Numbered from the stretch's first letter, positions 16,831-25,815 are shown. The stretch: DNA of 49,066 nt from Defluviitaleaceae bacterium (GCA_009785605.1 WQVY01000009.1:1-49066); one strand, 5' to 3'. Notes: generated by a model from the sequence alone, not told the origin. A program made the numbers and translations.

Positions 16831-16849
16831 AGAAGCTGTATTCAACCCC
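16831..16849. repeat. Dispersed 19-nt repeat copy
   Basis: AGAAGCTGTATTCAACCCC sits between the GrpE-like gene and the degenerate Hsp70 gene. The same 19 bases recur exactly at 48948-48966, and a near-identical inverted copy is at 44006-44021. Its origin is unknown. Confidence 0.5.
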
Positions 16850-18712
16850 CTACCTTGCGGCTATTACATTGGCCCGTAGTATCACTTGGTCTTTATACTT
16901 GTAGCCACTGGTCATTACTTTTATTATTTCGCCTTTGGCAAAACCGTCTGTTTCTTCGGCCAACAGCACCTCATGCTCGCGCCCGTTAAAGGGCTCATGT
17001 GCAGCAGGGCGGATTACGGTTATTCCTTTTTCGGCCAACAGTGGTTCTAGTTTAGCAAATGTTTCGTCCAAAAGGCTGACCGCGGCAGCTACGTGCGGCA
17101 GAGGCGACTCCCTTAAGCGGGATACACTGTGGTATAGGATTTCCTCGTAAGTGCTAATCTCGTATAGCAGGGTCTCCTTCTTAAAACGGAAGGAGGCTTT
17201 TTCTATTTTTGCGGATGTGCTTGCAATGTGCTTTGCAAATTGCCCGTCATATGCAGCGAACGCCTCCAAGGATGCACATGCTGCAATAAAATCAGCTATA
17301 GTTTCTAATGTTGGAGGGTTGGCACACCAGGCCTCTTGCATCTGGGCGGCGGCGGTTAGCAAATCTTCTTCTGTAAGACGTGGCAGCCCACTGGGTATGG
17401 ACGCTAATAGTTGGGTGCTGTTTTCTGTAAATTGCTGGAGGCTTTCTGCTAGGCTTTCTACTTTTATTTCTAGAGTCTCTGTAATGCCGGTTAGGATTTC
17501 ATTATCTATGTTATGGCTGGGGATAGCTATAGATTCCTGTACGATGAGTTCGGGTTCGGGTTCTATTTCTGGTGCTAATTCTGGTTCTGATTCTAATTCG
17601 GTTGCATCGCTGGATGCTGGGCTGGGCTCTTGCTGGGTATCATGTAACGATACAAGTCCTGTCCCTGCTTCCACGAAAGAAGATACGATTTTTTCTGCGA
17701 GTGATATTTCATTTTTAACTTCTTGCTGCAGGTTATTAATTGACTCAAGATGGCTGGCGCGTAAACTTTCGAATAACTCGTCTGCCTTTGGCAGCAAGGC
17801 AGCCACGAAGTTTTGGTAGTCTATGTTGATGAGTATGGGCGCTAATATACCGGCTGTTAAAACATGTGTAAAATCTTGCTGTACACCAGGACCAGGCTCT
17901 AGCCGCGATGCATTGGTAGATTGCATCATTTTCCTAAGGCCGCTTACTACCGGCCCGGTTTGCTGATATGCCTCACGCAACTTTGATAGAATTGGGTATA
18001 GGTCATGCGCTGCATTATCGTTTGAGGCTTCGAACGCGTTTTCTATGGCCTTTACTTGCACTTGTATAATTAGGCCCAGCACTTCCCATTCCCGCTCTAA
18101 AAGGTCTGTATAATAGGCGGCGGTTTTGCGGGTATGCAGGTCGTCTATACTGGAAAGGCAAGCTTGTAGAGTTTGGGTGTAGTAGGCTTGTAGGCTTGGT
18201 TGTATTGCTTGTATGATGGATTCTTGCAGGGTATGTTGGGTGAGGTTGCTGCATGACTGGATATCGATACCCGCAAGATATGAATTTTCCAAGCTTTCTA
18301 TGTGCCATGCGATGCTTGTAATGGCTTGTTCTAGGATAGTGTACTTTTCTTTGGCAACTGGGTTGCCTTGACTTGTTGCGTCGTCTTCAAATTGCCTTAG
18401 GCGCGAACATAAAATATCGCAAAGCCCTGCAACCAAGTCTGGTGAGGTATCTTTGATAGGGCTGTCAAATAATCCTATCACTTCGCGATATGTTTCCATA
18501 AGACGTACTAGGTGGTTATAGACGCGCTCGTCACTTTGTCCTAAGCGTGAGCATGACAGCGCCTCTAAAGCCAATGCGTCGCAGGCAGATTGCCGTATGC
18601 ATGTGAAATAATTGGCTGCACCTTTATATAACGCTTCGCTTGTTTTGGCTTGCAAGTCCAGCCACGCACGCCAAAGTGCATCTATTTGGGTATCAAAACT
18701 TGATGCTAACAT
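16850..18712 (-). CDS. Large helical protein with C-terminal GrpE-like domain
   Basis: A 620-residue soluble protein. Residues 1-350 are almost entirely helical. A Glu/Pro-rich linker (about 365-400, ELESEPELAPEIEPEPEL) follows, then more helices. The last 60 residues match the beta domain of GrpE in order and spacing: GITVIRPAAHEPFN, REHEVLLAEETDG, a Gly before IIKVM, then SGYKYKDQVILRANVIAA. GrpE is the nucleotide-exchange factor of DnaK, about 200 residues long; this protein is three times that length. Lying between Hsp70-like genes, it is likely their dedicated exchange factor or co-chaperone. The ATG follows AAAGGGGA. Confidence 0.75.
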   Translation of the reverse strand: MLASSFDTQIDALWRAWLDLQAKTSEALYKGAANYFTCIRQSACDALALEALSCSRLGQSDERVYNHLVRLMETYREVIGLFDSPIKDTSPDLVAGLCDILCSRLRQFEDDATSQGNPVAKEKYTILEQAITSIAWHIESLENSYLAGIDIQSCSNLTQHTLQESIIQAIQPSLQAYYTQTLQACLSSIDDLHTRKTAAYYTDLLEREWEVLGLIIQVQVKAIENAFEASNDNAAHDLYPILSKLREAYQQTGPVVSGLRKMMQSTNASRLEPGPGVQQDFTHVLTAGILAPILINIDYQNFVAALLPKADELFESLRASHLESINNLQQEVKNEISLAEKIVSSFVEAGTGLVSLHDTQQEPSPASSDATELESEPELAPEIEPEPELIVQESIAIPSHNIDNEILTGITETLEIKVESLAESLQQFTENSTQLLASIPSGLPRLTEEDLLTAAAQMQEAWCANPPTLETIADFIAACASLEAFAAYDGQFAKHIASTSAKIEKASFRFKKETLLYEISTYEEILYHSVSRLRESPLPHVAAAVSLLDETFAKLEPLLAEKGITVIRPAAHEPFNGREHEVLLAEETDGFAKGEIIKVMTSGYKYKDQVILRANVIAAR

Positions 18713-18770
18713 TTAAATCCCCTTTACTGCGTATGTTAATGTTATAGCAAACCTAGTCCTAGTCGTAACA

Positions 18771-18855
18771 ACCGAAAGCGCACGGCACCACCCCTTTTTG
18801 GATGGTGCAGTGCGTCTATAAATAAGCCACTTCGGTTTTGATGCTACCGATAAAC
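18771..18855. other. Structured intergenic palindrome plus repeat fragment
   Basis: ACCGAA (18771-18776) can pair with TTCGGT (18831-18836), and inside it GCACGGCACCA pairs imperfectly with TGGTGCAGTGC. On neither strand does a T-run follow, so it is not a standard terminator. It may be an RNA processing or stability element in the transcript between the first Hsp70 gene and the GrpE-like gene. The adjoining GTTTTGATGCTACCGATAAA is shared, with one difference, with 37039-37058. Confidence 0.4.
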
Positions 18856-18859
18856 CATT

Positions 18860-20536
18860 TTAGTATAGCTCGTCCACAGACAACTCCGTTACTACACCGT
18901 CAGTAGATAAGCTGCGTGCAGTCACCTTAAGCATATTATCCTGCCCTACATGGAAGATGACTTTCACCTTTTCTTGACCTCTTGTGCCTTGGGGTATGCC
19001 CCTTAGCGACGTACCTGCCAGCCGTTTCATGCCTTCTTGGCTTACTTGCTGCGGCTTGTCCAAACTGCGGGGCACTGTATTTTCGTATACTACAATAGCC
19101 ATGCTGGTTATATTGTCAAAGTTGGTAACCAGCGGCTCTGTTGCATCTATGGTAAGGCCCTCTTTGGGGATGTCTATCCCTGATGGGACAATTTCCATAA
19201 AGCGGCGGCCGGCAATTTCCAACCCTAGTGGGTGGATGGTTTTTTCATGTACAACCGGGCCTTTGACGGTTGGCATCATTATCATATTGCAATAGTGGGC
19301 CGCACCTTGGGAAATACTCAGCGCTGGGCTTATCCTTGACTTGAATGGCTCTTTCTTAAAGCGCTCAGATATTTGCTCGCTTACATATAGTATAGAAGAA
19401 CTACCACCTACCAGGAAAACTTCGTCTATATCTGCTTCTGTTAGGCCGCCGGCCTCTAGACAATGGTCTACACAGGTAAGCGTCTCACCTATCAAATCTG
19501 TTACAGATTTCCCCTGGAATTTTTCAAAAATAGCAGGGCTGTCGCCTAGGGCGTTTACCCGCTGGTGGGTCAAGAATTGTTCGCGCGTGATTTCCATATT
19601 TATATTAACAATGCGCGGCTCTTGGATTAGTGGGGCCAGGGTTATTTTTGTGGCTTTGGTTTGGCTTAGGCGCTCTTTGGCTTGGGTGGCTGCCTGTTGC
19701 AAGCGCACAAGCGCTACTTTCTTCTGGCGCTTGGATACGCCATCGTCAACATTTTCGTCAAAAAGGTCTATTTCTTCGTTGGTAAGCTTTTTAAATTCTT
19801 CATATACCATATCCATTATAATTTTATCTATGTCGTTGCCGCCTAGGTTGTTGTCACCGTAGGTGCTTATTATGGAGATGGTGGGCTCCCCGGCTTCTTC
19901 TATTTTTACTTCCAGCACACAGGCATCAAATGTGCCGCCGCCAAAGTCGTATACCAGCACTTTCTTGTCGCTTGTTTCGTTGACTGCGTATGATATGGCT
20001 GCCGCAGCCGGCTCTAGCCTTAAATAGATGCTTTCAGGGTCAAAGCCTGCCAGTACGGCTGCTTCCTTGGTCATTTTCTTCTGCTTGTCTGTGGAGTTGG
20101 CGGGGACGGTTATTACGCAACCAGAAAATTCCCCTGTTATTCCCATTTCTTCTTGGGCGTATTCGTCGGCTTTTTGTTTTAGATGGCCAAGTATCTCCCC
20201 GGCAATTTGCTCCGGGGTGAACTGATAGTCTTTATCGTCTACATTTACTGTCAGCTTTGCATCGCTTCCCAGGTAGCGCTTAATAGACAGGACGGTAGAA
20301 AGAGGATAGATGATTGCCGCCTCCTTGGCTTGCACGCCAAATATACGCGACAGTTTGCTTTCGTCTTCCGGGTCAGATTCGAATTGGATAGCTGTGGGGA
20401 AGATGTTAGAACCATCTATAGGGATGGTTTCTGCCTCACCAGATTGAAAGTTGTAGATGCTTACAACAGAGTTGGTAGTACCAAAGTCGATGCCTAAAAA
20501 TAGGCCGCGTTCTGTGTCAAGTCCTAGTGTACCCAT
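18860..20536 (-). CDS. Hsp70/DnaK-like protein, first gene of the cluster
   Basis: A 558-residue protein with complete Hsp70 ATPase motifs: GIDFGTTNSV at about residue 15, VYDFGGGTFD at about 196, and VFLVGGSSSILY. A beta-type substrate-binding region fills the C-terminus (LGLEIAGRRFMEIVPSGIDIP ... LRGIPQGTRGQEKVKVIF), and the helical lid of DnaK is missing. Its sequence is nearest to the Hsp70 part of the vWA fusion. The start has AAGGAGG at 9 bp. A TGCTATACT element ends 27 bp upstream, so it probably leads the operon. No DnaJ gene lies nearby. Confidence 0.9.
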   Translation of the reverse strand: MGTLGLDTERGLFLGIDFGTTNSVVSIYNFQSGEAETIPIDGSNIFPTAIQFESDPEDESKLSRIFGVQAKEAAIIYPLSTVLSIKRYLGSDAKLTVNVDDKDYQFTPEQIAGEILGHLKQKADEYAQEEMGITGEFSGCVITVPANSTDKQKKMTKEAAVLAGFDPESIYLRLEPAAAAISYAVNETSDKKVLVYDFGGGTFDACVLEVKIEEAGEPTISIISTYGDNNLGGNDIDKIIMDMVYEEFKKLTNEEIDLFDENVDDGVSKRQKKVALVRLQQAATQAKERLSQTKATKITLAPLIQEPRIVNINMEITREQFLTHQRVNALGDSPAIFEKFQGKSVTDLIGETLTCVDHCLEAGGLTEADIDEVFLVGGSSSILYVSEQISERFKKEPFKSRISPALSISQGAAHYCNMIMMPTVKGPVVHEKTIHPLGLEIAGRRFMEIVPSGIDIPKEGLTIDATEPLVTNFDNITSMAIVVYENTVPRSLDKPQQVSQEGMKRLAGTSLRGIPQGTRGQEKVKVIFHVGQDNMLKVTARSLSTDGVVTELSVDELY

Positions 20537-20562
20537 TAATGTCTTGCCTCCTTAGTATGATT

Positions 20563-20571
20563 AGTATAGCA
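20563..20571 (-). promoter_or_regulatory. Extended -10 promoter element of the Hsp70 cluster
   Basis: TGCTATACT on the minus strand, 27 bp before the first Hsp70 start codon, is an extended -10 box. No good -35 box is found 17 bp upstream. I see no CIRCE inverted repeat, so HrcA control is not indicated. A second TGCTATACT lies at 20672-20664. Confidence 0.45.
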
Positions 20572-20674
20572 CGATGATTACAACTCGCTTTGCTTACCCA
20601 ATAATGTACGATAACAAAAGGTGCAATGTATGGCGAAATTTGCACAACATATAAATGTTTCTTAGTATAGCATA

Positions 20675-20703
20675 AAAAAATCCATCCCGGAGGATGGATT
20701 TTT
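20675..20703. terminator. Bidirectional rho-independent terminator
   Basis: AAAAATCCATCC and GGATGGATTTTT form a perfect 12-bp stem around a 4-nt loop. On the minus strand a T-run follows. It ends the transcript of the SLH-CAP surface protein gene that stops at 20733. Confidence 0.85.
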
Positions 20704-20732
20704 ATCATATAAATTTATTTGCCAGTTGTTGT

Positions 20733-22802
20733 TTATGGGTTAGCCGTGTTGGCATCGCCAAATTTTTGCACCCAACGGTCCCTAAAGAACCCTACACCCA
20801 TTTGAGTATATTCTGGGTTTAAAATTGCAGCTCTATGGCCGGGGGAACTCATCCACGCTGCAACCACCTCTTCGGGTGTACGCTGCCAGATGGCTATGTT
20901 TTCGGCCCTTATCCTTGAACTAAACAACTCGCGGGATATGTTTGTAAAGTTGCCGTATACGATGCAATCGTGGTCAAAATAATTAAGGTCCGCCATGATT
21001 TGGGCCTTAAACCTTGAAGACATCATAAGGTTTGGGTTCATGTTTAGCGGCGCAAGTCCGGCATTTGCCCTTTCGATGTTGGTCAAGCGCAAAACTTCTT
21101 GCTCAAACTCGTTGACTCCGCCCAAGTAGCGATACTCGGCTATCCATTCGTCTAACTCTGCTTGCGTTAACCGCCTGTTTGGCAATTGTATTTCAGATTG
21201 CGGTATGTTTGGCGGGTTAATTACTCCTTCTTCTGTCTCTACAAGTATCATCGCCCACAGGTTTGAGAACGAACCCTGCCCCAACCCGGTATTAACAGCG
21301 CCTACGCCTACTTCTACGAAGTGCGGGTTAAGCAGGTTTGCCCGTTGGTCGGCTATTGCCATCCACCTTTGTACGACTATTTGTGCAGTTGGGTACCAGC
21401 GCATGAGGTGGTCTGCACCACTTAGTATAACGCCATCATACTCAAACAACTCGCGCACTATATTTGTAAGTGAGCTATAGTACGGGTTTATACCAAAATA
21501 ACTAAGTTCCAACATGCTTTGCGCCTTAAAGCGCGCAGCCAGCATTAGTGTCTGGTTTACGGCCAAGGGTGCAACGTCGGCATTTTCTCTTTCTCTGTTT
21601 ACAAGACGTATAAGCTCCAGCTCAAAGCTGTTGACCCCGCCACGCGCATGATAATTTATAATCCATTGGTCACGCTCTTGTGTTGTTAGGCGGCGACTGG
21701 GGATAGACATCAGTGGCGGTGGGGTGGCAGTTGGTGTATATGGCCCTGGGGTTGAGGTAGGAGTGGCGGTAGGGGTAGCGGTTGGCGTTGCTGTGGGGGT
21801 GGTGGTTGCAGGTGTAGCCGTGGGGGTTGCTGTGGGTATAGGTGTAGTTCCTGGTGTGGCTGTTGGAGTTGGCGCCGGTGTTGCTGTAGGCCTTGCCGTT
21901 GCCGTTGGTGTTGGGGAAGGTGTTTGATTAGGCGCTATAGTAGGTGTAGGCATGGGTGTTGCTGTAGGCATGGGTGTTGGCATAGGTGTGGGGAATGGCG
22001 TTGGCATAGGCGTAGGGTGTGGCGTAGGCATTGGTGTTGGAAACGGTGTAGGCATGGGTGTAGGGAATGGCGTCGGGAACGGCGTTGGAAATGGTGTAGG
22101 GAACGGCGTTGGTGCCGGTATATAAGCCGGTAGCGATGCAGCATCTTGTGCCCTTGCGGTATTGGCATGGGCAAGTAGCCGCAACATAGAAATAATACTT
22201 TGCTCCCTGGTGTAAAGTGCGCGGGGCGCGAACATGTTGTTTCCTACCCCACCCATGATGCCAGTAGCTTGTACTTGCCCAACACCAGTAATGGCCCATG
22301 ATGCGATATTATGGTTGTCACTAAAAGTGGCGTGTTGCATCGGAAGCGGATAGCCTATCGCCACCGCCAAGCGCGAAATTAATGTAGCCGCTTGCTCGCG
22401 GGTTAGCGGGTTGTGAGGCGCAAACATATTATTGCCCACACCATCCACAACACCCAAGTATGCCATCCTTCCAACATTCATATCGTTGGTATCTGCAAAG
22501 GTTACAAACCCTGTAATTACCCGGCCAGTAAATGCCTCATACAAGGCAACCCCCAAAGCCGCAAACTCTGCACGGGTGGTGGCATGGTTATAATGGGACT
22601 GCATATGCGGGGGCACAAGGCCCAACATAATAGCTACTTCAATATCTGCACGCGCCCAACTGCTGGCAGACTCTAAACCTGGGGTGTATGCCTTGGCACT
22701 CGCCTGTACCGGCATAAGCAGTGCCGCAAACAAAAATAACGCTACAGACAGGCATATTTTCCTGTATATAGCGCCGATTATTGCCACTTTGTGTTTATTC
22801 AT
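20733..22802 (-). CDS. Secreted SLH-domain protein with Pro/Thr repeats and two CAP domains
   Basis: A 689-residue extracellular protein. Residues 1-37 are a signal peptide ([21 protein letters not shown]). Three S-layer-homology modules follow (about 40-220; [26 protein letters not shown]), which normally bind secondary cell wall polymer. A 130-residue Pro/Thr linker of PTPFPTPM and ATPTATP repeats follows. Two tandem CAP/SCP domains end the protein (about 385-500 and 545-685), each with the [17 protein letters not shown] and [17 protein letters not shown] type motifs. Bacterial CAP domains resemble YkwD; their role is mostly unknown. The first CAP copy is less canonical. Start follows AGGAGG. 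Confidence 0.9.
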   Translation of the reverse strand: MNKHKVAIIGAIYRKICLSVALFLFAALLMPVQASAKAYTPGLESASSWARADIEVAIMLGLVPPHMQSHYNHATTRAEFAALGVALYEAFTGRVITGFVTFADTNDMNVGRMAYLGVVDGVGNNMFAPHNPLTREQAATLISRLAVAIGYPLPMQHATFSDNHNIASWAITGVGQVQATGIMGGVGNNMFAPRALYTREQSIISMLRLLAHANTARAQDAASLPAYIPAPTPFPTPFPTPFPTPFPTPMPTPFPTPMPTPHPTPMPTPFPTPMPTPMPTATPMPTPTIAPNQTPSPTPTATARPTATPAPTPTATPGTTPIPTATPTATPATTTPTATPTATPTATPTSTPGPYTPTATPPPLMSIPSRRLTTQERDQWIINYHARGGVNSFELELIRLVNRERENADVAPLAVNQTLMLAARFKAQSMLELSYFGINPYYSSLTNIVRELFEYDGVILSGADHLMRWYPTAQIVVQRWMAIADQRANLLNPHFVEVGVGAVNTGLGQGSFSNLWAMILVETEEGVINPPNIPQSEIQLPNRRLTQAELDEWIAEYRYLGGVNEFEQEVLRLTNIERANAGLAPLNMNPNLMMSSRFKAQIMADLNYFDHDCIVYGNFTNISRELFSSRIRAENIAIWQRTPEEVVAAWMSSPGHRAAILNPEYTQMGVGFFRDRWVQKFGDANTANP
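21724..22120. repeat. In-frame tandem repeats encoding the Pro/Thr linker
   Basis: Short degenerate repeats built on a GGTGTAGGCATGGGTGT-like unit encode the PTP(F/M/H) and TATP peptide repeats of the SLH-CAP protein. They are coding tandem repeats, likely to vary in number between strains. Confidence 0.75.
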
Positions 22803-22995
22803 TTTGGCCTCCTGATACTAATCATACATCATATGCTGCGATGGTCGCGACGCAAGAACAGACAAGATTAGTATAAATATGTATTGTGTATCACCTACAC
22901 CGCGGTACATGCTAACACAAGTATAAAAAAAAACAATACACTATAAATTACTTTTTTCAGGTATTTTCGTGGCATATCTTATCGCTTATACATTG

Positions 22996-23085
22996 GGCTT
23001 CTTCTGAAACTACCTTTGCGGCTAAAAAATCATAGGCATTAGTATGTTTTTTGGCCGCTGATTCGATGTTTCAGAAGAAGTCTAT
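22996..23085. repeat. Nested-palindrome repeat, full copy B
   Basis: Outer arms CTTCTTCTGAAAC and GTTTCAGAAGAAG are perfectly complementary. The inner stem runs from GCGGCTAAAAAATCAT to ATGTTTTTTGGCCGC around AGGCATTAGT. It overlaps the 3' end of the phosphatase gene and supplies its last residues and stop codon. It fills much of the 268-bp gap upstream of the SLH-CAP gene, in which I see nothing else. Confidence 0.88.
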
Positions 23086-23535
23086 TTCGTATAACTTGTT
23101 TGCCGTCAATTCCAATAGTTTGCGCATCTGCGTGGCGCATGCCCGGTACTCATCTATGCTTCCGCCATACGGGTCGGTAATATTTAAGTCATTGCCAACA
23201 TACTCGGCCAGGGTATAAATCTTCCCCTTAACCGCTGGGTAGTCCGCCAACAATACTGCCCTGTGGCTGCCTGTCATGGTTAGCACAAGTGCCGCTGTAT
23301 CCAACATATCCCCAGACACAACTGCCGCCTTGTGAGATAACAAGCAAAGCCCGCCTTCCTCCATGACCTTAACGGCATGGCGGCTGGCGGGCTGGTTATT
23401 CATAGCATTTACCCCGGCGGAATAAACCTCTGCATTTATCCCGGCGCTTGCAAAAATTTGTGTGGCCATTGCCGCGGCCATTGGGCTGCGGCAGGTGTTG
23501 CCTGTACATACAAATACCACTTTTATAGCGGACAT
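23071..23535 (-). CDS. Low-molecular-weight protein tyrosine phosphatase family
   Basis: A 154-residue enzyme with the P-loop VCTGNTCRSPMA at residues 10-21 (nucleophile Cys, Arg of CX5R) and the general acid Asp in ITDPYGGS at about residue 122. Members remove phosphate from protein tyrosine or arginine, or act as arsenate reductases; YwlE-like arginine phosphatase activity is possible, because a Thr follows the first Gly-Asn of the loop. The final codons, DFF and the stop, lie within repeat copy B, so the C-terminus was probably altered by that insertion. The ribosome site is weak (AAGGGCG). Confidence 0.9.
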   Translation of the reverse strand: MSAIKVVFVCTGNTCRSPMAAAMATQIFASAGINAEVYSAGVNAMNNQPASRHAVKVMEEGGLCLLSHKAAVVSGDMLDTAALVLTMTGSHRAVLLADYPAVKGKIYTLAEYVGNDLNITDPYGGSIDEYRACATQMRKLLELTANKLYEIDFF

Positions 23536-23617
23536 AAACTACACGCCCTTCATATCCTAATTGTTAGCGGTATTTTACCTCAAATACAAGTGCTTTGCAT
23601 AGCCCATAAGACATAAA

Positions 23618-25567
23618 CTACGTTACACTCACACTAAAACTTGTAGAGTGCCCACCGTAGTTGATGGTTATTGTATACAAGCCAGGTGCATCAAATGGCG
23701 TACTGTGTGTTGTAAAACCTGTAGCTACCCTGGTAGTACCGTTGGACAGTGTAGCTGTTACCACCATCCCAGAAGAATCAAACGATTCCCCAACAAGGAA
23801 ATTGGTCCTTGATGGCATTGTTGTTACGGAGATCCCTGTCACAGTAACTGTGTCATGCACGACAATAGTAAATTGCCTGTCACTAAACCCAGCGGCATTC
23901 TGTGCACGCACAGTAAAATAAAATGTAGCAGCAGAAGCTGGTGTACCAGAAATTACACCTGTGCTAGAAAGGGTCAGCCCCGGCGGAAGGTTGCCACCTT
24001 CGATACTCCAGGTAATAGGAGTCGTACCCGAAGACACCGTAAGCGTATGGCTATAAGAGTGCCCACGCTGGGCAATTGGTAGTGTTGTTGTCTCTATGAC
24101 CGGTGCGCCGCCTTGTGTCCATACTGCGTACAAGGTTATATTGCTGGATACGGTTACATTTTGGCCGTTGGTATGGTGTATGTCTATGCCTGTTGGGGTT
24201 GTTCTCCAACCTACAAACGTAAAGCCTGTTCTTGTAAACGTATTAGCGCGCAAGCTTTGTGCGACACCAGGCTGGAACACTTGCGGGTCCATTGTGCCTG
24301 TGCCGCCGTTGGCGTTAAAGGTCACAGTAAAACCACGTACCCACACTGCATACAATGTGCGGTTGCCAGAAATAGTCACGCTTTGGCCATTGATGTATTG
24401 TACTGTGGTGCCGGTTGGGGCTGTCCTCCACCCTGCAAAGTTGTAGCCAGACCTTGTAAACGCGTTTGTGTGCAAGTTTTGTGAAATGCCACGTTGGAAT
24501 AGCTGTGGTGACATTGTCCCTACACCACCATTGGCGTTAAATGTTATGGAGTACCCACGTACCCATACGGCATATAACGTACGGTTGCTGGTTACTGTTA
24601 TCCTTTGGCCGTTGTTGTACTGTACAACAGTACCTGTTGGGCTTGTTCTCCACCCTGCTAGGGTATAGCCTGTTTTAATGAAATTGTTCATCCGCAAATC
24701 TTGTGCTACACCATGTTCAAACATCTGCGGGGCCATTGTACCTGTACCACCATTGGCATTGAATGTCACGGTATGCTGCTGGGGCCCTTCTATAGTAATT
24801 GTGAGACCCCTTGTGTCATTGCCAAACAAGTTTTGTACACGCACAGTAAAATTGAAAGTACCGGGAGTCGTAGGCGTACCCAGGATTACACCTGTTGTCG
24901 CATCTAGGCTAAGGCCAGGCGGTAAGTTTCCGCTTTGGATGGTCCATACATTTCCTGCCCCGGACGACATTAGACTTTGGGTAAAACTTTGCCCTACATG
25001 CCCGGCGGGTATTGATGTTGTAATAATTGACGGCGAGTTGTTCGCCGGAGGCGTGATGCCTAGGTTTTCTAAGACCCTATCCATCAAGTCCTCTGGTGGG
25101 GTGATAACTGCAACGCGGTTAACATTGTCCCAGTTTGCAGTCCCGCCTATTGCCTCTGTAACTGCACGCAGTGGTATTAGCACACGCCCACCTACGTTTT
25201 TTTGAGGGACTTCCGGTGTTACTACCCTTCCGTTGACCGTGAAAGTTGACTGGCCTATGGGTATGATTATACGAGTGTAGCCGTCATACAGTGTTGCTGT
25301 GTCTGTTACAGGGTCCCATGTTGGCTCAAAGCCCATAAGTGTAAAAACCCCACGCACAGGTACGTGAATAACCCCGTCTTGGTGAATGGGCTGCGTACCC
25401 TCGAACTCGACAAAATGCCCCGCTACTTGAATCCTTGTTGCAGGGTTTGCAGAAACTGTAACGCTGCTAAAGCCTATAACGCCAACAACAATGGCCAGCG
25501 CCATAGCAGCTATGGTTGCAAGTATTTTAATCATGTGGCAACCGTTTGTGATGTGTTTCCTTTGCAT
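23618..25567 (-). CDS. Secreted multi-repeat surface protein (Cu-amine-oxidase-N, Ig and InlB-type repeats)
   Basis: A 649-residue exported protein. A signal peptide ends near residue 40. Residues 45-150 form the domain seen in clostridial surface proteins and copper amine oxidase N-termini (VPVRGVFTLMGFEPTWDPVTDTATLYDG). Next come a putative Ig module (about 190-260), three InlB B-type repeats of about 73 residues (VTFNANGGTGTM ... RTLYAVW), a second Ig module (PIAQRGHSYSHTLTV) and a C-terminal bacterial Ig-like domain. No LPXTG or SLH anchor is visible, so anchoring is unknown. The start at 25567 follows GGGAGG; a second Met 11 codons later is possible. Confidence 0.85.
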   Translation of the reverse strand: MQRKHITNGCHMIKILATIAAMALAIVVGVIGFSSVTVSANPATRIQVAGHFVEFEGTQPIHQDGVIHVPVRGVFTLMGFEPTWDPVTDTATLYDGYTRIIIPIGQSTFTVNGRVVTPEVPQKNVGGRVLIPLRAVTEAIGGTANWDNVNRVAVITPPEDLMDRVLENLGITPPANNSPSIITTSIPAGHVGQSFTQSLMSSGAGNVWTIQSGNLPPGLSLDATTGVILGTPTTPGTFNFTVRVQNLFGNDTRGLTITIEGPQQHTVTFNANGGTGTMAPQMFEHGVAQDLRMNNFIKTGYTLAGWRTSPTGTVVQYNNGQRITVTSNRTLYAVWVRGYSITFNANGGVGTMSPQLFQRGISQNLHTNAFTRSGYNFAGWRTAPTGTTVQYINGQSVTISGNRTLYAVWVRGFTVTFNANGGTGTMDPQVFQPGVAQSLRANTFTRTGFTFVGWRTTPTGIDIHHTNGQNVTVSSNITLYAVWTQGGAPVIETTTLPIAQRGHSYSHTLTVSSGTTPITWSIEGGNLPPGLTLSSTGVISGTPASAATFYFTVRAQNAAGFSDRQFTIVVHDTVTVTGISVTTMPSRTNFLVGESFDSSGMVVTATLSNGTTRVATGFTTHSTPFDAPGLYTITINYGGHSTSFSVSVT

Positions 25568-25637
25568 TGATAATATACCTCCCTTTTAAAATAGTTTGTG
25601 AAGAAACAAGAAGTTAATGTACGGCAAATTTTACTAT

Positions 25638-25728
25638 TAGACTTCCTCTAAAATACCGAATAAGCGACCAAAAAACATACTAGTGCCTATGATTTTTTGG
25701 TCGCAAAGGTAATTTTAGAAGAAGCCTA
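25638..25728. repeat. Nested-palindrome repeat, full copy C (reverse orientation)
   Basis: Same architecture as the copies at 14.4 and 23.0 kb, but inverted. The inner stem here is GCGACC with GGTCGC where the other copies have GCGGCC with GGCCGC, and the outer arms are CTTCCTCTAAAAT with ATTTTAGAAGAAG. Paired changes on both arms keep the stem. It occupies the 289-bp gap upstream of the EamA gene. Confidence 0.88.
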
Positions 25729-25815
25729 TGCATCTTACCTTTTAATGCCATGATTTACAAGTACATAAATTTAAACAACCCTAAACATGCCATCCTGCCC
25801 ATGAATGTAGATTAC

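Noticed and set aside
16935-17819. Long plus-strand open frames opposite the GrpE-like gene
   Set aside because: They mirror the Ser/Glu-rich codons of the minus-strand gene, which has the start signal and the GrpE-like tail.
20537-20670. CIRCE (HrcA) or other heat-shock operator before the Hsp70 cluster
   Set aside because: No TTAGCACTC-N9-GAGTGCTAA-like repeat was found.
21724-22120. Regular short repeats resembling a CRISPR or minisatellite locus
   Set aside because: They are in frame with the SLH-CAP gene, vary from unit to unit and have no unique spacers; they encode the Pro/Thr stalk.
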